Assembly (NCBI RefSeq): GCF_000425545.1
Contig: NZ_AUDQ01000006.1
Span: forward strand, 62,001-126,000
From: Sporosarcina ureae DSM 2281
GTDB lineage: Bacteria > Bacillota > Bacilli > Bacillales_A > Planococcaceae
Length of the DNA: 64,000 bases
Direction: 5' to 3'
Both the position numbers and the translations under genes were made by a program. The notes beneath the pieces were generated by a model. The model was given only the letters and a program-made list of their open reading frames with translations, was not told the origin of the DNA and made no database searches. Of this stretch, positions 1-7,298 are shown piece after piece. The stretch's first letter is position 1. Every line of letters starts with the position of its first letter.

Positions 1-2
1 GT

Positions 3-113
3 GATCCTTACGCTGCTTCATACAATAGAGAACTGGCTTACATGACCTGTAAGCAAACAATAGACTTCTTCAGAAATAATGGAATGAATCGTGTAGAGGG
101 AAGCACTTCATGA
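3..113 (+). CDS. C-terminal end of a dienelactone-hydrolase-like protein (partial)
   Basis: An open frame enters from the left edge and stops with TGA at 111-113. The visible 36 residues (beginning DPYAASYNRELAYMTCKQTI) resemble the last helix of alpha/beta hydrolases of the dienelactone hydrolase family, where a Tyr-x-x-Glu-Leu-Ala helix and a T-x-x-F-F ending are common. No catalytic residue is visible because the rest lies outside the window. A hairpin overlapping the stop codon probably terminates it. The family call rests on a short tail and is tentative. Confidence 0.4.
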   Translation, partial: DPYAASYNRELAYMTCKQTIDFFRNNGMNRVEGSTS

Positions 114-127
114 GGAGAAGTGCTTTT
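101..127 (+). terminator. Rho-independent terminator
   Basis: Arms agcacttc (102-109) and gaagtgct (117-124) form an 8-bp stem followed by a short T run. The stem overlaps the stop codon of the partial hydrolase and lies tail-to-tail with the regulator on the other strand. Confidence 0.6.
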
Positions 128-133
128 AGCTGT

Positions 134-718
134 TTAGATAAATTGATAATACAACCCTAACTGTGTATCGTACCATAACAAAGTGCCATGTTTTCGTTTT
201 GGTAGGCGTGTTTGGAAACTCCACTCAGGATACTGTTTGATGATTTGGACTTGATCACCAGTGGCGAAGGCGATAAAGGATATATAATGATCTTTTGTCA
301 TCGGGTGATCACTTGAGATAAAATGTTCATTATCCACTTCTTCAATCGTGAGTTTTTCTGTCTGGCTCGCTTTCTTTGCTTCGAGCGCTTCCAGCTTCCT
401 GCCACAGCAAGATATTGTAATATCTCCTGTTGCTAATACGATATTATGGCAAGATGGGCATACAAAGTACTTTGATTTCTTCATATTTCCTCCTATAAAT
501 TCATTAGACAGTAATTCACCGTCTAAAATGTTTTCTATATTTACACCTAGTAGTGTAGATAAGCTAGATAAAAGCGTTACATCAGGACAACCATATCCGC
601 GCTCCCATTTTGAAATGGTGCGATCCGAGATATTCATTTGATCGGCTAATTGCTTCTGTGTGAATCCTTTTTCTTTGCGCAAATTATATATTACTTCTCC
701 AACTTTACTCGTATCCAT
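134..718 (-). CDS. XRE-family regulator with superoxide-reductase-like C-terminal domain
   Basis: 194 residues. Residues about 8-62 form an XRE/Cro helix-turn-helix (FTQKQLADQMNISDRTISKW). The C-terminal half starts with a CPSCH motif near residue 87 and a CC pair near 104, followed by a DHPMTKDHYISFIAF stretch whose spaced histidines recall the iron site of desulfoferrodoxin/neelaredoxin. Proteins with this HTH plus SOR-like layout occur in Firmicutes, but their signal is not known to me. The domain may sense metal or redox state, or be only a structural relic. The start is set by GGAGGG a few bases upstream of ATG at 718. It is a single gene, divergent from the small Cys-rich gene at 877. 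Confidence 0.75.
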   Translation of the reverse strand: MDTSKVGEVIYNLRKEKGFTQKQLADQMNISDRTISKWERGYGCPDVTLLSSLSTLLGVNIENILDGELLSNEFIGGNMKKSKYFVCPSCHNIVLATGDITISCCGRKLEALEAKKASQTEKLTIEEVDNEHFISSDHPMTKDHYISFIAFATGDQVQIIKQYPEWSFQTRLPKRKHGTLLWYDTQLGLYYQFI

Positions 719-876
719 CGTTTTCCCTCCTGCTCTCTATATATCATAGGCGCAACTCTCACGTGCATCAACAAACGTTCGGTGGAGTTTGTTACACTCA
801 TCTGTACTAGCATGGATAATTTACTTAATAATATAAAAGAACAGCACTGAGGTAGCAGAAAGGAAGGTGAATAGGA

Positions 877-1071
877 ATGAAACAGCATTGTTGCGAAGAT
901 ATGGCGTATCATGCAAATTTCACATGCGACATACACGATGAACCGTTTGATTGTCCGGATCAATTAATCCTGTTTGATAAAACAGATCAAGATTACCGAC
1001 TGCTGATTCATGATGGAGGTACTTCTAGTATCGGTATTTCTTTTTGCCCTTGGTGTGGGAATAAATTATGA
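877..1071 (+). CDS. Small Cys-rich protein, DUF6980-like
   Basis: 64 residues with an N-terminal CCEDM motif, a central DEPFDCPD segment, the LLIHDGGTSSIGIS stretch and a C-terminal CPWCGNKL. This matches a family of short Firmicute and proteobacterial proteins of unknown function. The paired cysteines suggest a small zinc-binding fold (inference). A good AAGGAAGGTG ribosome site precedes the ATG. It lies just upstream of the unknown protein at 1106 and may be co-transcribed with it. Confidence 0.7.
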   Translation: MKQHCCEDMAYHANFTCDIHDEPFDCPDQLILFDKTDQDYRLLIHDGGTSSIGISFCPWCGNKL

Positions 1072-1105
1072 ATGAGCTATTAGATTATTGAAAGGATAAG
1101 TGACT

Positions 1106-1525
1106 ATGGAATATACACTTAAAGATAGAAGTTTCGAGTTCAGTGAAACAGAAGTAAAACATGAAGTAATCAAAATTGGAGAACCAGAGGATGACCTTTT
1201 CGAAATTGAATTCAAACTAACCTTCTCTTATGGATTCTTGAATTACTCACATAATTTTATTTGGATAAATCAAGATATCGAAACGTTATTGGAACAAATG
1301 AAGAAAATGGATGAAAAGAATTATGGTACTCTTAGTGTACTTTCCCCAGGGGTTTCTTTCGCTTATTTAAAAGATCCCCATGATGAAAACCTTTATGAGT
1401 TTACGGTTTTCATGGATACTGGCTATATTAATTCCTATATGGGAACTGAATCGAAACTTGGAATTACTCTAATAGTAACCCGTGAAGATATTGCAAACTG
1501 GATTACTTCTTTTATAAAAAGTTAG
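1106..1525 (+). CDS. Hypothetical protein, unknown family
   Basis: 139 residues, acidic, with no signal peptide or membrane segment. It looks like an alternating beta-strand protein (EIEFKLTFSYGF, YEFTVFMDTGYI) ending in a helix (REDIANWITSFIKS). I do not recognise the family. The size and composition resemble small immunity or SMI-like accessory proteins, but no motif supports that. ATG at 1106 is preferred over GTG at 1100 because AAAGGA sits at about the right distance. A strong hairpin follows. Confidence 0.6.
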   Translation: MEYTLKDRSFEFSETEVKHEVIKIGEPEDDLFEIEFKLTFSYGFLNYSHNFIWINQDIETLLEQMKKMDEKNYGTLSVLSPGVSFAYLKDPHDENLYEFTVFMDTGYINSYMGTESKLGITLIVTREDIANWITSFIKS

Positions 1526-1535
1526 TTGAAAAACT

Positions 1536-1576
1536 GCCCACTCCCTTGCCTTCGGAAAATAGGCGAGGGAGTGGGC
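1536..1576. terminator. Bidirectional-type hairpin between convergent genes
   Basis: A 15-bp stem with one wobble pair (gcccactcccttgcc / ggcgagggagtgggc) lies between the unknown gene on the plus strand and the ATP-grasp pair on the minus strand. The T run on the plus strand comes a few bases late (near 1583). Confidence 0.6.
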
Positions 1577-1709
1577 CATTTACTTTTTTGTTGCTTGTTC
1601 AATTACGATCCATAAATCATTCTTATTCTCATTACGTTCTTTCCGTCAATGAATCATATCCGTATTGTCTTACTTCTGTCTACTTCATCCAATTTAGTAG
1701 AGCGTTTTC

Positions 1710-2501
1710 TTAACATGAGTCATCACCCAACTGATTTTTGACATACTTCAATAATTTCTTCGCTACTGAAAACTCATGTGTTTGATAGAGTGAACGGGCC
1801 CCAACTGGATCCTCGATTTCATTCAGCAACCAGCCACCTGAAATTGGAAGTATGAAATCCATGCCAATATAATCGCTCGAAATTGCCCGGGAAATCGCCT
1901 GAACTTGTTTGGTTTCCGTGTTGTTTAACGTGTACAATTCTACCGTGCCACCCAATGTGTAGTTGGATTTGAATGAATCTTTCGCTCCAGTTCGTTTTAC
2001 AGCACCTAACACTTCATTACCCAACATGAATACGCGGACATCTGTTGCATTCGATTCGATGAAGGGCTGCACGATTAGTTCATTATGATCGAATCGATTT
2101 AAAATAGTTTCAGCTTGCTTCGCGGATTCGCATAGAAATACTTCACTACCGCCATGACCTCCGCGCGTTTTCATTACAAAGGGTAAGGGGGGAAGTTGAT
2201 CCGCTCGGAATGTGGGAACGGCGGGAATACCAAGTAGAGTAGCGAGTTCAAATGTACGCAGTTTATCATTGGCGATTTTCTGTACACTCGCTCGATTGAA
2301 CACACGGTAGCTCGCTTGTTCCAATTCCAAAGCGAATGTAGGATTACGATCTCGGAATAAAATGAAATCAAGCGGCTCGGTAGGCGAATCAGTTATCAGC
2401 TTTAATTCAATCCCTAGATTTTTCGCTTCTTTCAAAAGATCGTCGATAAACGCGTGATTCCTCTTCGCTTCCTCCTCATTATAGTAAACGGCGCCTTTCA
2501 T
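1710..2501 (-). CDS. ATP-grasp (RimK-like) ligase, second gene of pair
   Basis: 263 residues with an ATP-grasp fold: an N-terminal lobe, a central FVMKTRGGHGGSEVFL nucleotide-binding loop near residue 108, an IVQPFIES hinge, a DVRVFMLGNEVLGAVKR strand and a C-terminal GWLLNEIEDPVGAR segment that supplies metal-binding Glu/Asn. RimK-type enzymes join a carboxylate to an amine with ATP hydrolysis through an acyl-phosphate. The substrate is unknown. The start codon overlaps the stop of the upstream ATP-grasp gene by four bases (ATGA), implying translational coupling and perhaps a complex or sequential reactions. The two proteins are clearly diverged. Confidence 0.75.
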   Translation of the reverse strand: MKGAVYYNEEEAKRNHAFIDDLLKEAKNLGIELKLITDSPTEPLDFILFRDRNPTFALELEQASYRVFNRASVQKIANDKLRTFELATLLGIPAVPTFRADQLPPLPFVMKTRGGHGGSEVFLCESAKQAETILNRFDHNELIVQPFIESNATDVRVFMLGNEVLGAVKRTGAKDSFKSNYTLGGTVELYTLNNTETKQVQAISRAISSDYIGMDFILPISGGWLLNEIEDPVGARSLYQTHEFSVAKKLLKYVKNQLGDDSC

Positions 2502-3364
2502 TTAATCTTCTCCAATATGTACGCGATCATTGCATCGGCTACGTTAATGCCGGTGACGTTCAAGAGGTTACGGATATGTGCTGCGCCGTTCACTTCGCAA
2601 ACGAGGGGCTGTTCATCCGCACCGAATAATAAATCCACGCCTGCGAATTCTGCTCCAACTGCTTTTGCCGCTTCCATAGCTAGTGTTTTCTGTGCGCTAG
2701 TCAATTCCACCACTTCAGCTACGCCACCGTTCGTAATATTCGCTCGAAAATCTGTCTCTGAGTGGCGATACATAGCCGCAATGATTTGATCTCCTACTAT
2801 GTTTACGCGTAAGTCTCGACCTCTACTCGTCTCAATGAACTCTTGAAAGACATAATCCACGCCACGCAGCTCATCGACTTTCTCATAGAACGCATCTTTC
2901 GTCTCGATCAAATACACCTTCATACCAAATGAGCCATGACCTTCTTTAATAATCATAGGTAAGCGTAGAGTCTCAAGGACATTCTCGTAATATCCGCTTT
3001 CTGTAATCGTGAAATTAGGATAAACTTTCGGTGCGATGATCGTCTTCGGCATCGCGACACCATGCTTCGCTAGTTCAAGATACTGTTTTGCTTTATTATC
3101 ACAAGTTTCAATAACTTCAGGATCATTGAAGACGGGGATCCCCATATTTTTCAAATACTGTGCAAGCAACGTATCTTTATCGAGGAAGACGACGAAATTA
3201 GGAGCATCTTTCACTTCGTTTTGCACATCCATCTGAATTTCATAATTTTTTAAGATTGTCGTCCGTACACCAGCACGCTCTGCCGCTTCCTGTATAAGCC
3301 GTGCTTGATCAGCGAATTTATCACTCGTTAAACTACCATTATAAATAACCCAACAACTTTTCAA
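2498..3364 (-). CDS. ATP-grasp (RimK-family, glutamate-ligase-like) ligase, first gene of pair
   Basis: 288 residues. A PreATP-grasp N-terminal lobe (WVIYNGSL) is followed by the substrate-linker segment with DNKAKQYLELAKHGVAMPKT, the MIIKEGHGSFGMKVYL nucleotide loop, VFQEFIETSRGRDLRVNIVG, and a C-terminal LVCEVNGAAHIRN with metal-binding Glu and Asn. This matches the RimK / alpha-L-glutamate ligase group, which adds amino acids to a carboxylate of a protein, peptide or cofactor. TTG at 3364 is chosen because AGGTGG lies eight bases upstream; GTG at 3376 lacks a site. It is divergent from folC with about 60 bases between. The substrate cannot be read from sequence. Confidence 0.78.
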   Translation of the reverse strand: MKSCWVIYNGSLTSDKFADQARLIQEAAERAGVRTTILKNYEIQMDVQNEVKDAPNFVVFLDKDTLLAQYLKNMGIPVFNDPEVIETCDNKAKQYLELAKHGVAMPKTIIAPKVYPNFTITESGYYENVLETLRLPMIIKEGHGSFGMKVYLIETKDAFYEKVDELRGVDYVFQEFIETSRGRDLRVNIVGDQIIAAMYRHSETDFRANITNGGVAEVVELTSAQKTLAMEAAKAVGAEFAGVDLLFGADEQPLVCEVNGAAHIRNLLNVTGINVADAMIAYILEKIK

Positions 3365-3423
3365 TCCCGACGCCACCTTTGCTATACTGTATATAACTTA
3401 ATTTTAGCACAGGAGGAATTTCT

Positions 3424-4635
3424 TTGATTCCAAAATTTGATGAATATAAAAAACAATTTGACATAAAGAGTGATGATTTGATTAAACCGGGTTTGGACGC
3501 GATTGAAGAGGCATTGGCGAGTGTGTTGAATCCTGAGAGAGATTTACGAATTATTCATGTGGCGGGTACGAACGGTAAAGGCTCGACGATTGCGGTAATG
3601 GAAGCTGTCCTGCAAGCACACGGATTTGAAACGGGCGTATTTTCTTCACCAGCCATAGTGGATGTACATGATCAGATTCGAATCAATGGAAAGCCAATTA
3701 GACATGAGGAATTGGAGTATGTGTTCGAGGAGATGGAAGCCGCAGGATTGAGTGGTATGCTGACGGACTTTGAATTGCTGACAGTGGCGGCTTTTTTGGC
3801 GTTTCGTAACGCGGGACCTGATTATGTGTTACTTGAGACGGGGATGGGTGGCAGATTCGACAGCACGAATGTTGTGACGCCTTTAGTGTCCATCATTACG
3901 TCGATTGCGCTAGATCATATTGGGTTTCTTGGTGACACGGTAGCGAAGATCGCAGAGCATAAGGCGGGCATCATTAAACCATATACTCCTGTAGTTATAG
4001 GAGAGCTACCAGAAGAAGCGAAAGAGGTTGTACTGGCAGAAGCAAAGATGAAAAAAAGTTTAGTGCGTGCATATGGAGAGAATTTCACTATGGAGCAAGG
4101 GGAGACGGAAAAGTTTAGGGGAATGTCTACATTTGAAATTCCAGTGCGGCATATGAAAGGCCCACACCAGGCAATCAATCATGCAGTGGCACTAGAAGCT
4201 TTATCATTGGCAGGGGTGCCTTTAAAACAAGACAAGGTGACAGAAGCGATTACGAATGTTGCATTGCCTTTTCGATTCCACAAAATTGCGGAGAATGTGT
4301 ATATTGATGGAGCGCATAATCCCGCCGCGGCTCATATGTTGGTGCGGACGATTGAAGAGCAGTTTCCGGGAGAGAATGTCGATTGGGTTGTTGGGATGTT
4401 GAATACGAAAGATTACGCGGAAACATTGAAGATCTTGGCACCGCTTGCAAATAGTTTTGCGTTTGTGGATTTTCCACATGAGCAAGCTGCGAAAGCGGAG
4501 GATTTGCAGGTGGTTTGTCCTATAGAAGCGAGCCGCGTAATTTCATATAAAGAAGTGAATTTGAAATGTTCACAAAAACACATAAAAGTAGTCGTTGGCT
4601 CTCTTTACTTATTGAGTAGTTTAATGAGACAATAG
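3424..4635 (+). CDS. folC: Folylpolyglutamate synthase / dihydrofolate synthase
   Basis: 403 residues, a little shorter than the usual 420-430. It adds glutamates to folates using ATP (Mur-ligase fold). The P-loop HVAGTNGKGST lies near residues 45-55, with the family LETGMGGRFDSTN motif near 137 and DGAHNPAA in the C-terminal domain. The start codon is TTG behind AGGAGGAA. Position matches B. subtilis folC, which is followed there by comC. Here the pilus locus follows after 137 bases. Confidence 0.93.
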   Translation: MIPKFDEYKKQFDIKSDDLIKPGLDAIEEALASVLNPERDLRIIHVAGTNGKGSTIAVMEAVLQAHGFETGVFSSPAIVDVHDQIRINGKPIRHEELEYVFEEMEAAGLSGMLTDFELLTVAAFLAFRNAGPDYVLLETGMGGRFDSTNVVTPLVSIITSIALDHIGFLGDTVAKIAEHKAGIIKPYTPVVIGELPEEAKEVVLAEAKMKKSLVRAYGENFTMEQGETEKFRGMSTFEIPVRHMKGPHQAINHAVALEALSLAGVPLKQDKVTEAITNVALPFRFHKIAENVYIDGAHNPAAAHMLVRTIEEQFPGENVDWVVGMLNTKDYAETLKILAPLANSFAFVDFPHEQAAKAEDLQVVCPIEASRVISYKEVNLKCSQKHIKVVVGSLYLLSSLMRQ

Positions 4636-4772
4636 GCTTAACAGAATGAGTTTTATAGACTTATATATTTATATTAGGGTATTTAGTTTTATTTTCTATA
4701 GTAAAATATGATGATAATAAAGGTTAATATATATTTAGAAATCAAAGAATCATTTCAGGAAGGAAGACCAAT

Positions 4773-5249
4773 ATGTTTATGCATTATGTGAAAAAAAATT
4801 CAGGAATGACTCTTGTGGAAGTTTTAGCATCTCTAGTGTTGCTATCAATTATAATAATTTCCTTCTTGGCAGTCTTTCCCACTGTTGCGAAACAAAATAA
4901 AGCTTCTGAAGAGTTTATGGATGCGACATATATCGCTCAATCTGAAATGGAATATATTATTAGCATAAAAGGACAGGAAGATGGTCTTACTGACTTAGTA
5001 AAAAAGCTTGTGGAAAGTGAAAGAGTAATAAAGAATGAAGGTAGAGTTAGGTACAAAACAGCTACTTCGACTAGTAAAGAAATTGTATTGGAACGAGAAA
5101 CTCCAGAGTTATCCTATAAAGTTACAATTATCTTTAATAAAGACGTGACTTATCAAACTTCACATGTACTAGTAAAAGTATCTCAATTGGACCTAGAGGA
5201 AAAGATGAGAGCCCAGATGGAAACAATTCTATGGTGGGGGGAGAACTAA
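4773..5249 (+). CDS. Minor prepilin (type IV pilus, PulG/GspI-like N-terminus)
   Basis: 158 residues. A short leader ends in Gly before MTLVEV at about residue 12, the class III prepilin cleavage site with Glu at +5, followed by a hydrophobic helix (VLLSIIIISFLAVF). The rest is soluble and polar. PilD at 16413 would cleave and N-methylate it. It is the first gene of the pilus operon, overlapping the next prepilin by one base (TAATG). The AGGAAGGAAG ribosome site is clear. A role as minor, pilus-initiating subunit is inferred from position. Confidence 0.85.
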   Translation: MFMHYVKKNSGMTLVEVLASLVLLSIIIISFLAVFPTVAKQNKASEEFMDATYIAQSEMEYIISIKGQEDGLTDLVKKLVESERVIKNEGRVRYKTATSTSKEIVLERETPELSYKVTIIFNKDVTYQTSHVLVKVSQLDLEEKMRAQMETILWWGEN

Positions 5250-5707
5250 TGAAAAATTCTATCAAAGATCAAAAAGGTGTAACACTGGTAGAGTTATTGG
5301 CTGTTCTCGTGCTTTTGTCACTAATAGGGTTGATGATATTTGGAATCTATTTCTCTGGTAAAAAAGAGTATGATATCCAAAAAGAAAAAACAGAACATCA
5401 GGAAAACATTCTATTTGTAATGAAATATCTTACGAAAGAGATTAGAAAAAAGAATAATTTCAGAGTATTCGATGAAGATGTGCTGGAAATTAAAAAAGAG
5501 ACTGGGAAGGATATTTATCGACGTAAGGGTACCACATTATTTAAAAATTCTGAAGTGCTTGCTGATAACATTAAAGATTTCAAAGTGGAGTCTTCTGATG
5601 GTAAAGCATTAAAAATTGAAGTGGTTAGCGATGATAAACTTAATAGGAATAGTGATGCGAAAAAGATTGAGACAACCATCGTGATTAGAAAAGGAGGGGA
5701 GTCATGA
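5249..5707 (+). CDS. Minor prepilin (PulG/PilW-like N-terminus)
   Basis: 152 residues. The leader MKNSIKDQKG is followed by VTLVELLAVLVLLSLIGLMI, a standard type IV prepilin signal with Glu at +5. The C-terminal part is Lys-rich and strand-forming. ATG at 5249 overlaps the stop of the preceding prepilin. The upstream in-frame ATG at 5231 would add residues before a complete leader and is not used. The stop overlaps the start of the PilX-like gene by four bases, so three minor subunits are translationally coupled. Confidence 0.85.
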   Translation: MKNSIKDQKGVTLVELLAVLVLLSLIGLMIFGIYFSGKKEYDIQKEKTEHQENILFVMKYLTKEIRKKNNFRVFDEDVLEIKKETGKDIYRRKGTTLFKNSEVLADNIKDFKVESSDGKALKIEVVSDDKLNRNSDAKKIETTIVIRKGGES

Positions 5708-7266
5708 GAAACGACAAAGGGTATACACTTGTTGTTGTTTTAATGGTTCTGGTTGTAATGGCTGTTTTAGGCACCTCCATAATTGGACTATCATTGAATA
5801 ATTCTAAAATGACTAGGGGAGAGCAGGACGACCAGTCAGTTTTCTACATTGCAGAATCTGGAGTGAACTATACACTAGCTCGAATAAATGAAATTGCTAC
5901 TGCCACTGCTTCCCAATTTACTAAAGCCGACGATGAAGCTAATTTTTTTCAGGCGGTAAGTGAAAAAGTGCGATTAGCAGGTATTGAGGATGATACAAAA
6001 AATCAGCAATTTGAAAATTTATACGGAGAGAAACCAGAGATTATAAATGTTGAAATCAAAAGAGGAATTGACCGTAATATTTCTAAGTATGAGATTCGTT
6101 CTACAGGGAGAATTGGGGGAAAGGTAAGAACTGTAAGTCAAATCATAACTTTGAATTATGAAATACTTCCAGGTATAGGCACTGGTCAGGGTGGGAATAG
6201 CGGTAATGGAGATGTAGGAACAGGTACATCAACTAGTTTTCCCGCAATTAAAGTTCCGGACGGCACAGCTGTTTTTGTTAATGGGAAAATTAGTATAAGT
6301 GGTGGAGCTATAATTAATGGAAGTATAGGAACGAACCTAACAGATAATAAATCTATTACGCTCAGTGGCGGTCCAAAAATTTCTGGAAATATCTTTGTAC
6401 CTGTTGGTTCTGAAAAAGGTGCATTAGATAAACCGAATTCGATGACTATCTCAGTCCCTATTGGTATGGAAGAATCCGGAATTATGAAATTACCAGAGTT
6501 TCCAGAATACCCTTCCTATAAGAAGCCGTCCGATGTAACAATAGGTGATCAATATAAACGAAAAGATGTCATCAAAGATGGCGGCGTCTACGCAGATAAT
6601 TATGTCTCAAATAATTATACGTTAAACATTGACGGTAACATGTATTTAACTACTATAAAGGTTGACGGAAATAACACACTGAAAATTAATGTTGGAGATA
6701 AAGATAGAGTCATTGTGGTGGACCATCTAGATGTCCTTCAAGGAAAAATAGAGATCATAGGTACAGGCAAACTTACATTAATGGTAAAAGATAAAATTAA
6801 TGTAAAAGGATCTATTGGAAACAGTGGCTCAGCTAATCAATTAGGTATATTCTTTGAGGGCTCAACAACCAAGGAACCTAAAAAGGTGAAATTCGATAAT
6901 GAAACTCAAATTAATGGTTCATTTTATGCGAAGGATGCAGATATCGAGTTGACAGGCGGTGGTGGAATTAAAGGGAATATTTTAACTGGTGGAAAAGAGG
7001 TAAAGGTAAGTGGAGGAGTTAAAGCAGATCCAACATTAATCCTAGCACCGAATGCCGCTGTTAATATATCAGGTGGTGGTAACATAAGTGGTGCGATTTA
7101 CGCAGGTTCATTTACCGCTGATGGGGGGGCTAGTGTGACTTTCAAGCAGCCGAATATAGGCGCGGTTCCAATTGGTCCCGGAACAAATAAGCCCGATCCG
7201 GTAGTTCCTGATAATACTTTAATCACACCACCACATATTACTAGAGGCGAATTCAAAGAAATTTAA
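5704..7266 (+). CDS. PilX-like minor pilin with large Gly-rich beta-repeat domain
   Basis: 520 residues. The N-terminus (NDKG, then YTLVVVLMVLVVMAVLG) is a prepilin-type helix but has Val instead of Glu at +5, as in PilX/GspK-type subunits. Residues about 25-140 include the QSVFYIAESGVNYTLARI motif typical of PilX_N. From about 190 the protein consists of repeated short strands of the form S-G-G-x-I-x-G-x-I (ISGGAIINGSIG, ISGNIFVPVG, ISGGGNISGAIYAG), suggesting a beta-helix or bactofilin-like stack. A very large minor pilin is a candidate pilus-tip adhesin (inference). It overlaps the upstream prepilin by four bases. Confidence 0.78.
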   Translation: MRNDKGYTLVVVLMVLVVMAVLGTSIIGLSLNNSKMTRGEQDDQSVFYIAESGVNYTLARINEIATATASQFTKADDEANFFQAVSEKVRLAGIEDDTKNQQFENLYGEKPEIINVEIKRGIDRNISKYEIRSTGRIGGKVRTVSQIITLNYEILPGIGTGQGGNSGNGDVGTGTSTSFPAIKVPDGTAVFVNGKISISGGAIINGSIGTNLTDNKSITLSGGPKISGNIFVPVGSEKGALDKPNSMTISVPIGMEESGIMKLPEFPEYPSYKKPSDVTIGDQYKRKDVIKDGGVYADNYVSNNYTLNIDGNMYLTTIKVDGNNTLKINVGDKDRVIVVDHLDVLQGKIEIIGTGKLTLMVKDKINVKGSIGNSGSANQLGIFFEGSTTKEPKKVKFDNETQINGSFYAKDADIELTGGGGIKGNILTGGKEVKVSGGVKADPTLILAPNAAVNISGGGNISGAIYAGSFTADGGASVTFKQPNIGAVPIGPGTNKPDPVVPDNTLITPPHITRGEFKEI

Positions 7267-7298
7267 CATTATATTTTATTGGTAAAGGAAGGTGTCCA

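Noticed and set aside
691-963. Minus-strand 90-codon frame between the regulator and the Cys-rich gene
   Set aside because: It overlaps both real starts and their ribosome sites and resembles no protein.
4636-4772. c-di-GMP riboswitch or strong promoter before the pilus operon
   Set aside because: The gap is A/T-rich with a possible TAAAAT -10, but no GEMM consensus or good -35 could be placed.
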